DNA from: an uncultured Clostridia bacterium
Lineage (GTDB): Bacteria > Bacillota > Clostridia > TANB77 > CAG-508
DNA: 64,000 nucleotides
Direction: 5' to 3'
Assembly (NCBI GenBank): GCA_934167445.1
Contig: CAKPKJ010000001.1
Span: 124,001 to 188,000 of the forward strand
Shown: piece by piece, positions 37,533 through 45,164 of the stretch
How the letters are laid out: every line of letters begins with the position of its first letter
Numbering within the stretch: the stretch's first letter is position 1
The notes under the pieces: model-generated
The model's input: the letters and a program-made list of their open reading frames with translations, nothing else
Database searches by the model: none
What the model was told of the DNA's origin: nothing
Made by a program: the position numbers and the translations under genes

Positions 37533-38417
37533 CTAGGTATTTTTTATTAATAAATCAATATCTTCAGGAATTGGTGCAATAAAATTCAAAGACTTGTGGT
37601 TAATAGGATGTATAAAACCTATTGTGTAGCTATGTAATGCTTGCCTAGTAATTAAAGAAGAAGAAGAACCATATAGCGAATCACCTAAAAGTGGATTACC
37701 AATATAGCTAAAATGTACTCGTATTTGGTGTGTTCTGCCAGTTTTTAATATACATTTAACTAAACTATATTCATCAAATTCTTTTAATACAGTAAACTCA
37801 GTAATAGATGGCTGACCATTTTTATCAATACATCTTTCAATAATACTTCCAGGCTTTCTAGCTATTGGTAAGTTAATAATACCAGACTTTTTCTCTAAGA
37901 GACCAGATACTAGGCAAATATATTCTTTCTTAAATCTATCATTTTGCATTTGAAAAGAAAGTTGTTCTTGAACATATTCACATTTAGCAAAAACAACTAA
38001 GCCAGAAGTATTCAAATCAAGCCTATTTACAGGTCGTATTTTTTTATTTAGACCAATAGAATTGAAATAATAGCATAATCCATTAGAAAGTGAATCTGTA
38101 TAATGTAAAATAGATGGATGAACAGGTATTCCAGCAGGTTTATTGACAACAATTAGCCAACTATCTTCATAAATAATATCTAACGCCATTTTGGTAGGGA
38201 CAATGTTAGAATTGTCTTCATTATAATCAAAGCTAATAGTAATAATGTCACCAGTACTAACATAATCACGTGTATCTGCTACAGCTGAGTTTTTATAAAT
38301 ACATTTAAGCCTAATTAATTTACTACGTAACCTAGCTGAAATATTAAATTCATTCACAAGTATTTGATTAATATTCAAGTATTTACAATCATTTGTTACT
38401 GTATAATTTAATTCCAT
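37533..38417 (-). CDS. RluA-family 23S rRNA pseudouridine synthase
   Basis: Converts specific uridines in RNA to pseudouridine. An N-terminal S4-like RNA-binding region (about residues 15-75) precedes the catalytic domain, with NRLDLNTSGLVVFAK, whose Asp is the nucleophile, and GRTHQIRVHF near the end. At 294 aa it fits the RluA/RluD group. The exact rRNA position is not predictable from sequence. Read on the minus strand, AAAGGAAC stands 8 nt before the ATG. It converges with spoIIQ and diverges from trmB. Confidence 0.88.
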   Translation of the reverse strand: MELNYTVTNDCKYLNINQILVNEFNISARLRSKLIRLKCIYKNSAVADTRDYVSTGDIITISFDYNEDNSNIVPTKMALDIIYEDSWLIVVNKPAGIPVHPSILHYTDSLSNGLCYYFNSIGLNKKIRPVNRLDLNTSGLVVFAKCEYVQEQLSFQMQNDRFKKEYICLVSGLLEKKSGIINLPIARKPGSIIERCIDKNGQPSITEFTVLKEFDEYSLVKCILKTGRTHQIRVHFSYIGNPLLGDSLYGSSSSLITRQALHSYTIGFIHPINHKSLNFIAPIPEDIDLLIKNT

Positions 38418-38616
38418 ATAAATTAGTTCCTTTCACTTTTAATACTGGGTTAAATTAAAAACATAAATATTATATAGAAAAATTGGGGTGTTGTAAAGAT
38501 ATAAAAAAACAGAATAAAACAGCTATATAAAGCAATTTAATAGTTTAGTGCTATAGTTTTTATATATCTTTATAAAGTAGTATTTATAAAATAGCAACAA
38601 GATACAGAAGATAAGC

Positions 38617-38645
38617 TTGAATATTCGCATTTTTTCTGTTAAAAT
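38617..38645 (+). promoter_or_regulatory. Promoter of trmB
   Basis: TTGAAT (38617-38622), a 17-bp spacer and TAAAAT (38640-38645), with TGT just upstream forming an extended -10. The rest of the divergent region 38418-38713 shows only AT-rich sequence. Confidence 0.55.
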
Positions 38646-38713
38646 AGCAAAAGAAAAAGAACAAAATTGTATAATAATTATAGATATAAAATTCAAGAAG
38701 GAGAAATATAAAT

Positions 38714-39376
38714 ATGAGAATAAGATTTAAAAAATGGGCAAGGCCAGAGTTAGAGGCAAGTGAATTTTATGAAGATAATCCAGAAGAATGGAAAGGAAAA
38801 TGGAAAGAACATTTTGCAGATAATAGCAAACCATTAATGTTAGAACTTGGATGTGGCAAAGGACAATTTATATCAAAATTAGCAGTGGAAAATCAAGAGA
38901 TAAATTATATAGCAATTGACTTAGTTGATGCAATGCTAGGTTTAGCTAAAAGAAACATAGAAGAAACATATAAAGAAGCTAATATAGAACCAAAAAATGT
39001 AATGCTTACAAGATTTGATATAGAAAGAATAAACCTGATATTAGATGATAAAGACAAAGTAGAAAGAATATATATAAATTTTTGCAATCCATGGCCTAAA
39101 GGAAAACATAGAAAGAAAAGGCTTACACATACAAGACAATTAGAAAAATACAAACAATTTTTGATTCCAAATGGCGAAATATATTTCAAAACAGATGATG
39201 ATGGATTATTTGGATCTAGTTTATTATATTTTGAAGAAGCTGGATTTGAAATATTAAAAAAAACATATGACTTACATAATGAACCTATATTTGAAAAAAA
39301 TATAGAAACAGAACATGAAAAAATGTTCTCAGAACAAGGAATAAAAATAAAAGCATTAATTGCACAATTAAGATAG
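38714..39376 (+). CDS. trmB: tRNA (guanine-46-N7) methyltransferase
   Basis: Methylates G46 in the variable loop of tRNAs using S-adenosylmethionine. The SAM motif LELGCGKGQFI (about residues 42-52) and the catalytic/RNA-binding block NPWPKGKHRKKRLTH are diagnostic; the usual NFSDPWPK reads NFCNPWPK here. At 220 aa it has normal length. The ATG follows AAGGAG at 38698-38703. The DUF4116 gene follows after 33 bp and is probably co-transcribed. Confidence 0.95.
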   Translation: MRIRFKKWARPELEASEFYEDNPEEWKGKWKEHFADNSKPLMLELGCGKGQFISKLAVENQEINYIAIDLVDAMLGLAKRNIEETYKEANIEPKNVMLTRFDIERINLILDDKDKVERIYINFCNPWPKGKHRKKRLTHTRQLEKYKQFLIPNGEIYFKTDDDGLFGSSLLYFEEAGFEILKKTYDLHNEPIFEKNIETEHEKMFSEQGIKIKALIAQLR

Positions 39377-39409
39377 TCTAACTAAAAAATATAACTATCT
39401 TAGAAAGGG

Positions 39410-39931
39410 ATGAAACAATTGACTGAAGAAGAAGTAATAAAAAATAAAAATGACAAACAATTTATATTAAAAGCAGTTTCTGAGAATGGAAAGTTTTTAG
39501 ATTTAGTTTCGCCAGAGTTACAAAATGATAAAGAAGTTGTTATGACAGCATTAAATCAAGATCCAGAGGCATTAGAATTTGCAAGTTCCAAGCTAAAAAA
39601 TGATAAGGAAGTAATAATGAAAGGTGTAACAGGTGCACCTTGGACGATATGTTATGCATCAGATAAATTAAGAGAAGATAGAGAAATAATAATGGAAAGT
39701 TGCAAAACATATGGGCAGGGACTTTATTTTGCAAGTAAAGAATTAAGAGATGACAGAGAGGTTGTAAAAGCAGCCGTGACCAATAAAGGAATAATAATAA
39801 AATATGCCTCTGAAAGATTAAAAAAAGATAAAGAACTTGCAATAATTGCTGTAAAACAAAATAAGCAGGCGTATCATTTTATACCAAGGGAGTTACAGCA
39901 GAGTGAAGAAATTAAAGAAATAATGGGATAA
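39410..39931 (+). CDS. DUF4116-repeat protein
   Basis: A 173-aa cytoplasmic protein made of four to five copies of a helical repeat (pattern: charged-D-x-E-V-V-x-x-A-V, then F/Y-A-S-x-x-L-K/R-x-D), as in DUF4116 proteins. The function of this domain is not established. The ATG at 39410 directly abuts its AAAGGG site; an in-frame TTG at 39419 has better spacing and may be the true start. It follows trmB and is closed by a terminator. Confidence 0.75.
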   Translation: MKQLTEEEVIKNKNDKQFILKAVSENGKFLDLVSPELQNDKEVVMTALNQDPEALEFASSKLKNDKEVIMKGVTGAPWTICYASDKLREDREIIMESCKTYGQGLYFASKELRDDREVVKAAVTNKGIIIKYASERLKKDKELAIIAVKQNKQAYHFIPRELQQSEEIKEIMG

Positions 39932-39959
39932 AAAGTACAGGTAAAGGCTTGTACTTTTT
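39930..39959 (+). terminator. Terminator after the DUF4116 gene
   Basis: A perfect 10-bp stem, AAAAAGTACA (39930-39939) and TGTACTTTTT (39950-39959), whose T-rich arm doubles as the tract. The TTGTAC at its base also forms the -35 of the next promoter. Confidence 0.8.
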
Positions 39960-39977
39960 CTTATTTACTTATATAAT
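39949..39977 (+). promoter_or_regulatory. Promoter of pta-ackA
   Basis: TTGTAC (39949-39954), a 17-bp spacer and TATAAT (39972-39977). The -35 lies inside the preceding terminator stem. GGAGGAGG follows before the pta ATG. Confidence 0.6.
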
Positions 39978-40007
39978 GTAGGTGATAATTAATGGAGGAG
40001 GAATAAT

Positions 40008-41012
40008 ATGTCATTTATAGATGGAATAAAAGAAAGAGCTAAAAAGGAAATAAAAACAATAATACTACCAGAAGCAGATGATCAAAGAGTATTAAAAGCA
40101 GCGGAACAAGTAGAAAAAGAAGGCTTTGCTAAGGTGGTATTGATTGGAGATGAGGAAAAAGTTAAAAAAGTGTCAAAGCAAAACAATATTAATATAGAAA
40201 ATATTAAAATTGTAAATCCAAAAACTTCAGAAAAACACCAAGAGTATGTAGAACTTTTATATAATTTAAGAAAACATAAAGGAATGACAATTGAACAAGC
40301 AGAGGAATTTGTAAATGATCCAGTATATTTTGGAACATTGATGTTAAAAGATACAAACTCAGAAGCAGATGGATTAGTATCAGGAGCAGCTCACTCAACA
40401 TCAGATACATTAAGACCTGCACTTCAAATTTTAAAAACTGCACCAGGAACTAAACTAGTTTCAGCATTTTTTGTTATGGTGGTGCCTGACTGCAAAAGTG
40501 GAGAAAATGGAACATTTATATTTGGAGACAGTGGCTTAAATGAAAATCCAGATGATGAAAAATTATCTGAAATAGCTATTTCATCAAGTAAAAGTTTTAA
40601 ACAATTAGTAGAAAAAGAACCAAAAGTAGCAATGCTTTCATATTCAACACATGGAAGTGCACATTCAGAATTAACAGAAAAGGTAATTAATGCAACTAAA
40701 AAAGTAAAAGAAAAAGAACCTAATTTATTAGTAGATGGAGAATTACAATTAGATGCAGCAATCATACCAGAAATTGCTGAATCTAAAGCACCTAATAGCC
40801 CAATAAAAGGAGAAGCCAATGTTTTAATATTTCCAAACCTAGATGCAGGAAATATTGGATACAAATTAGTGCAAAGATTGGGAAAGGCTGAAGCATATGG
40901 GCCTCTTTGTCAAGGAATAGCAAAACCAGTAAATGATTTATCAAGAGGTTGTAGCAGTCAAGATATAGTTGGAGTTGTAGCTATTACAGCAGTACAAGCT
41001 CAAAATATATAA
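40008..41012 (+). CDS. pta: Phosphate acetyltransferase
   Basis: Converts acetyl-CoA and phosphate to acetyl phosphate, the first step of ATP-yielding acetate formation. The short 334-aa form consists of the catalytic PTA_PTB domain only. LPEADDQRVLKAAE at the start, DGLVSGAAHSTSDTLRPALQ in the middle and the SRGCSSQDIV end are typical. It is followed by two acetate kinase genes in the same direction, 20 bp and then -1 bp apart, forming one operon. Confidence 0.95.
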   Translation: MSFIDGIKERAKKEIKTIILPEADDQRVLKAAEQVEKEGFAKVVLIGDEEKVKKVSKQNNINIENIKIVNPKTSEKHQEYVELLYNLRKHKGMTIEQAEEFVNDPVYFGTLMLKDTNSEADGLVSGAAHSTSDTLRPALQILKTAPGTKLVSAFFVMVVPDCKSGENGTFIFGDSGLNENPDDEKLSEIAISSSKSFKQLVEKEPKVAMLSYSTHGSAHSELTEKVINATKKVKEKEPNLLVDGELQLDAAIIPEIAESKAPNSPIKGEANVLIFPNLDAGNIGYKLVQRLGKAEAYGPLCQGIAKPVNDLSRGCSSQDIVGVVAITAVQAQNI

Positions 41013-41032
41013 AAAGCATTGAAAGGAATGGG

Positions 41033-42247
41033 ATGAATATGAAAATCTTAGTATTAAACTCAGGAAGCTCGTCATTAAAATATCAAGTTATAGATATGAA
41101 CAATGAAAAAGTTTTAGCAAAAGGAAATTTTGAAAGAATAGGACAAACACGTTCATTTTTAACACATAAAGTAAATGGAGTAAAACACAAATTTGAGATG
41201 AAAGCAGAAAATCACGAAGAAGCGATCAGATTTGTTTTAAAAAGACTTACAAATGAAAATTATGGAGTAATGAAAAGCTTAGATGAATTAATGGGTATAG
41301 GACACAGAGTAGTGCACGGAGGAGAAAAGTTTACTGAGCCAGTTGTAATAACAGATGATGTAATAAAAGAAATAAATGATTGCAGCGAATTAGCACCATT
41401 ACACAATCCATCAGCTGTATTAGGTATGGAAGCTTGTAAAAGAATTGTGCCTAATATAAAAATGGTTGCTGTTTTTGATACTGCATTCCATCAAACAATT
41501 CCAAAGGAAAGATATTTATATCCGATACCATATGAATATTATGAAAAATATGGAATAAGAAAATATGGGTTCCATGGAACATCACATAAATATGTTGCAT
41601 ATAGAGTGGCTGAATTATTAGGAAAAGACATAAAAGATTTAAAAATTATAAATTGTCATTTAGGGCAAGGCGGAAGTGTATGTGCTATTCAAAATGGAAA
41701 ATCAGTTGATACAAGTATGGGATTAACTCCACTGGGTGGAATTGTTATGGCTACAAGAAGCGGAGACTTAGACCCATCTGTACTTACTTATTTAATGGAA
41801 AAGCATGAATTAAATGCTAGAGAAATGGAAACATTATTAAATAAAGAATCAGGGGTATATGGAGTTTCAGGTGTTTCTGTAGATTTTAGAGATATCGAAG
41901 TAGAAGCAGCATCAGGTGATAAATATTCGCAAATGGCATTAAATATATTTCATGACTCTGTTGCTGGATATATTGCAAAATATATGGTTGCAATGGGAGG
42001 AGCAGATGTTATTACATTTACAGCAGGTGTTGGAGAAAGAGGTCAAGATTCTAGACAAGAAATATGTAACAGGTTAAAATGTTTTGGAATAAAACTTGAC
42101 GAAAAACACAATCAAGAAATAAAAGGTGATGAAGATAAGGTGTCTTCAGAAGATTCTAGTATACCAGTATATGTAATTCCAACAAATGAGGAATTAATGA
42201 TTGCTAGAGAAACTAAAAAATGTATTGAAAAAGGAGAAGAAAGATAA
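41033..42247 (+). CDS. ackA: Acetate kinase, first copy
   Basis: Transfers the phosphate of acetyl phosphate to ADP, giving acetate and ATP. All expected active-site motifs are present: LNSGSSSLKY, GHRVVHGG, PLHNP, FDTAFHQT, GFHGTSHKYV, TRSGDLDPS and NEELMIARET. At 404 aa it has normal length. Two ATGs, 41033 and 41039, are possible starts; AAAGGA at 41022-41027 fits the first. Its stop overlaps the start of the second acetate kinase gene by one base. Confidence 0.95.
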   Translation: MNMKILVLNSGSSSLKYQVIDMNNEKVLAKGNFERIGQTRSFLTHKVNGVKHKFEMKAENHEEAIRFVLKRLTNENYGVMKSLDELMGIGHRVVHGGEKFTEPVVITDDVIKEINDCSELAPLHNPSAVLGMEACKRIVPNIKMVAVFDTAFHQTIPKERYLYPIPYEYYEKYGIRKYGFHGTSHKYVAYRVAELLGKDIKDLKIINCHLGQGGSVCAIQNGKSVDTSMGLTPLGGIVMATRSGDLDPSVLTYLMEKHELNAREMETLLNKESGVYGVSGVSVDFRDIEVEAASGDKYSQMALNIFHDSVAGYIAKYMVAMGGADVITFTAGVGERGQDSRQEICNRLKCFGIKLDEKHNQEIKGDEDKVSSEDSSIPVYVIPTNEELMIARETKKCIEKGEER

Positions 42248-43440
42248 TGAAAATATTAGTATTAAATTGTGGAAGTTCATCATTAAAATATCAATTAATA
42301 AATATGGAAACAGAAGAAGTTTTAGCTTCTGGAAAATACGAAAGAATAGGAGAAGAAGAAGCTTTTAATACTCATAAAGTAAATGGCAAAAAAATAGAAG
42401 TAAAAAAACCAGCATATAATCATAAAGAAGCAATAGAATTTGTGCTTGCACAATTTACAAATCCTGAATATAAAGTTATTGATAGTCTAGATGAAATAGA
42501 TGCTATAGGACACAGGGTTGTACACGGAGGAGAAATATTTAAAGAATCTGCAGTAATAGATGAAAAAGTAATGCAACAAATAAGCGAATGTGGAGAATTT
42601 GCACCACTTCATAACCCTGCAGCAGTGTTAGGTATGGAAGCGTGCAAAAATGTAATGCCAGGAAAACCGATGGTTGCAGTATTTGACACAACATTTCATC
42701 AAACAATGCCAAAAGATAAATATATTTATCCAATACCATATGAATTTTATAAGAAATATGGAGTTAGAAAATATGGAGCACATGGCACATCACATATGTA
42801 TGTATCAGAAAGATTAGCTAAAATAGAAAATAAGGATATAAAAGATTTGAAAATTGTTACTTGCCATTTAGGTCAAGGCTCAAGTATATGTGCAGTTAAA
42901 GGCGGAAAATCTATAGATACAAGTATGGGATTAACACCACTTGGTGGAATTCCAATGGTTACAAGAAGTGGAGATTTAGATCCATCTGTATTAACATATT
43001 TAATGAAAAAAGAAAAGCTTACAGCACAAGAAATGGAAGATATATTAAATAAAAAATCAGGAGTCGCTGGAATATCAGGGTTAGCACCAGATTTTAGAGT
43101 AATAGAAGATGCATCTAATGAAGGAAATGAAAGAGCACGAATTGCTATAAATAGTTTTAATTATTCAATAGCAGGATATATTGCAAAATATGCAGCAGAG
43201 ATGGATGGCATTGATTATATAGTATTTACTGGTGGAATTGGAGAAAACCAAATAAATATTAGAAAAGGAATATGTGAAAAACTTAAATTTATGGGAATAG
43301 AGATAGACTTAGATGCTAACAACATAAGAGGAGAAGAAAGAGTTATATCTACACCAAATTCGAGGGTAAAGGTATATATAATTCCAACAAATGAGGAGTT
43401 AATGATAGCTAAAGAAACTAAAGAAAAAATTTACAAATAA
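42247..43440 (+). CDS. ackA: Acetate kinase, second tandem copy
   Basis: A 397-aa paralogue of the preceding acetate kinase, translationally coupled through TAATG. The catalytic residues match (LNCGSSSLKY, GHRVVHGG, PLHNP, FDTTFHQT, TRSGDLDPS, NEELMIAKET). The usual GFHGTSH is GAHGTSH, losing the phenylalanine next to the catalytic histidine. It may differ in substrate range or kinetics, or simply raise dosage. The two copies have clearly drifted at the amino-acid level, so the duplication is not recent. Confidence 0.92.
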   Translation: MKILVLNCGSSSLKYQLINMETEEVLASGKYERIGEEEAFNTHKVNGKKIEVKKPAYNHKEAIEFVLAQFTNPEYKVIDSLDEIDAIGHRVVHGGEIFKESAVIDEKVMQQISECGEFAPLHNPAAVLGMEACKNVMPGKPMVAVFDTTFHQTMPKDKYIYPIPYEFYKKYGVRKYGAHGTSHMYVSERLAKIENKDIKDLKIVTCHLGQGSSICAVKGGKSIDTSMGLTPLGGIPMVTRSGDLDPSVLTYLMKKEKLTAQEMEDILNKKSGVAGISGLAPDFRVIEDASNEGNERARIAINSFNYSIAGYIAKYAAEMDGIDYIVFTGGIGENQINIRKGICEKLKFMGIEIDLDANNIRGEERVISTPNSRVKVYIIPTNEELMIAKETKEKIYK

Positions 43441-43454
43441 ATTTAATTTTATGC

Positions 43455-43483
43455 TTGACTTTCACCAAGTATTGTGTTTAAAT
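43455..43483 (+). promoter_or_regulatory. Promoter of the coiled-coil gene
   Basis: TTGACT (43455-43460), a 17-bp spacer and TTAAAT (43478-43483), with TGT forming an extended -10. Confidence 0.55.
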
Positions 43484-43524
43484 ATGAAAAAAAGTAGGGG
43501 CTAAAAAATTAGTGAAAGGAAGCG

Positions 43525-44451
43525 ATGCGAATGTCAGAAGAATTTGCAACCGTGGTTTTAAAAGAACTAAGAGAATTTAGAACCGAGACAAACCAAAAAT
43601 TTGATAGTTTAGGAGGAAAGGTTGATGTGCTTCAAACAGAAGTTACAGAGCTAAAAAAGCTATCAAACGAACACACCAAAGCAATTAATAAGTTACAAGA
43701 GGATACAGAAGAACATACGAAGGCTATTAGTGAGTTGCAAGAAAGTACAAAAGAACACACAAAGGCGATTAATGGGTTACAAGAGGTTACAAAAGAGCAC
43801 ACTAAAGCGATTAATAAGTTACAAGAGGATACAGAAGAACACACAAAGGCGATTAATGAGCTACAAGAGATTACGAAAGAACACACAAAGGCGATTAATG
43901 GATTACAAGAGATTACGAAAGAGCACACAAAGGCAATTAGTGAACTACAAGAAGCTACAGAAAAAATGCAAGAAGAAATCGTTGAAAACACAAATGAAAT
44001 AAACGAGCTAAAAATAACAACAGAAGAAAACACTAAAGCAATAGAAGAATTAAAAATAGCAACTGAAGAAAATTCAAAAGATATTAAAGAATTAAAAACA
44101 ATAACAGCAGAAAACTCAAAAGATATTAAAGAATTAAAAATGATAACAGCAGAAAATTCAAAAGGAATAAAAGAACTAAGGCAAGGAAGAGAAAGAGACA
44201 AAAAATCAATTCTAGGCGTATTAGAGGCTATGGACAAATCAATAAGCCAAAGCTTTGAGGACTTAAAGAAAGAATTAGATGTGAAATTTGAAAGTTTAAA
44301 TGTACTTCAAGGAATTCAACAACTAAAAAATACGGAAATAGATAGAAAGATAAAATTGAATAACGAAAAAATGAAATTGTTCAATATGCGAATCGCCAAA
44401 TTAGAAGAATGGAAAGATAATTTTGAAAGTGGGCTTATTTCAATGGTGTAA
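43525..44451 (+). CDS. Coiled-coil protein with 14-residue repeats, unknown function
   Basis: A 308-aa soluble protein with no signal or membrane helix, not recognised. A charged N-terminal helix (residues 1-45) is followed by about eleven 14-residue repeats of the type LQExTKEHTKAINx, changing to LKxxTAENSKDIKE (about 45-220). The 14-residue period equals two heptads, so it should form a long parallel coiled coil. A second helical region (about 225-308) ends the protein. The repeats are near-identical 42-bp DNA units at 43660-43950 and more diverged later. The ATG at 43525 or 43531 follows AAAGGAAG. It stands alone between promoters. Confidence 0.7.
   Translation: MRMSEEFATVVLKELREFRTETNQKFDSLGGKVDVLQTEVTELKKLSNEHTKAINKLQEDTEEHTKAISELQESTKEHTKAINGLQEVTKEHTKAINKLQEDTEEHTKAINELQEITKEHTKAINGLQEITKEHTKAISELQEATEKMQEEIVENTNEINELKITTEENTKAIEELKIATEENSKDIKELKTITAENSKDIKELKMITAENSKGIKELRQGRERDKKSILGVLEAMDKSISQSFEDLKKELDVKFESLNVLQGIQQLKNTEIDRKIKLNNEKMKLFNMRIAKLEEWKDNFESGLISMV
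43660..43955 (+). repeat. Tandem 42-bp repeats within the coiled-coil gene
   Basis: About seven in-frame 42-bp units encoding EEHTKAINxLQExT-type segments with few differences. Unit number could vary by recombination without disturbing the frame. Confidence 0.75.
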
Positions 44452-44488
44452 AAAATTAGAATTTATTTAAAAAATGTAAAATAGGGTA

Positions 44489-44516
44489 TTGCAAAATAAA
44501 AAAAAGATGGTATAAT
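44489..44516 (+). promoter_or_regulatory. Promoter of the T-box/ileS transcript
   Basis: TTGCAA (44489-44494), a 16-bp spacer and TATAAT (44511-44516), upstream of the T-box leader. Confidence 0.6.
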
Positions 44517-44522
44517 AATAAG

Positions 44523-44783
44523 CATAATATGTAAAAAATATGACAAAGACAGGATAAATAATATAATATCTTAAAGAGAGCCAATGATGGGTGTGAGATT
44601 GGTAAGTAAAAATTATTTATTATCACTTTTGTTTTTACTATACTGAAATTAGTAAGTTAGTCGTAAATCTGCGTTAAAGATAAATTAAGAGAATGAATAT
44701 TAAAAATCATTAACTTAGGTGGTACCGCGGAAAAGATATAAAGCCTTTTCGTCCTAATATATAAGGATGAAAAGGCTTTTTTT
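44523..44783 (+). promoter_or_regulatory. T-box leader (probably isoleucine) with terminator
   Basis: The T-box sequence AGGTGGTACCGCG lies at 44717-44729. It is followed by a strong terminator: AAGCCTTTTCGTCCT (44741-44755) pairs with AGGATGAAAAGGCTT (44764-44778), then T. Upstream, AAAGAGAG near 44574 and GAGATTGG are Stem I elements. An ATC at 44622-44624 is a candidate Ile specifier. Uncharged tRNA should bind and open the terminator, switching on the genes below. Two genes follow: a DUF1653 gene and ileS. The specifier is inferred mainly from ileS. Confidence 0.88.
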
Positions 44784-44840
44784 GACGTTCTAGTAAAATT
44801 ACATAATTTGGTAAAATTTCAAAATAAGGGAGAAATTCAA

Positions 44841-45095
44841 ATGGAAAAAGTACAAACAGGAAAAGTATATAGACATTTTAAAGGAAATTATTATTTTGTT
44901 GAAAACGTTGCTTATGATTCAGAAACGCAAGAAAGAATGGTTGTATATAGACCGTTATATGAAAGAGAAGATGGTAAACAACTTTGGATAAGACCTGAAA
45001 AAATGTTTTTAGAAGAAATACCTGAAAGACCTGATAATATAACAGGGCAAAAACATCGTTTTGAATTAGACAGCCAAATTACTAAAAAATATTAG
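44841..45095 (+). CDS. DUF1653 protein
   Basis: An 84-aa small beta-rich protein with the DUF1653 pattern: GKVYRHFKGNYYFV, a SETQERMVVYRPLY core and WIRPEKMFLEEI. The function of the family is unknown. The ATG at 44841 has AAGGGAG upstream; an earlier in-frame start is not supported. It is the first gene after the T-box terminator, so its expression should follow isoleucine-tRNA charging together with ileS 69 bp further on. Confidence 0.82.
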   Translation: MEKVQTGKVYRHFKGNYYFVENVAYDSETQERMVVYRPLYEREDGKQLWIRPEKMFLEEIPERPDNITGQKHRFELDSQITKKY

Positions 45096-45164
45096 TAAAA
45101 ACAAATATTGACAAAATTAAGTATAAGTAATAACAAAAAAGATTATAAAAAAGGAGGAAACACT

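Noticed and set aside
43660..43955. CRISPR-like array
   Set aside because: The 42-bp units are contiguous, without spacers, and in frame within a coiled-coil coding sequence.
43730..44002. Separate 90-aa basic protein in another frame of the coiled-coil gene
   Set aside because: It arises from the 42-bp repeats read one base off; no ribosome binding site and no independent conservation visible.
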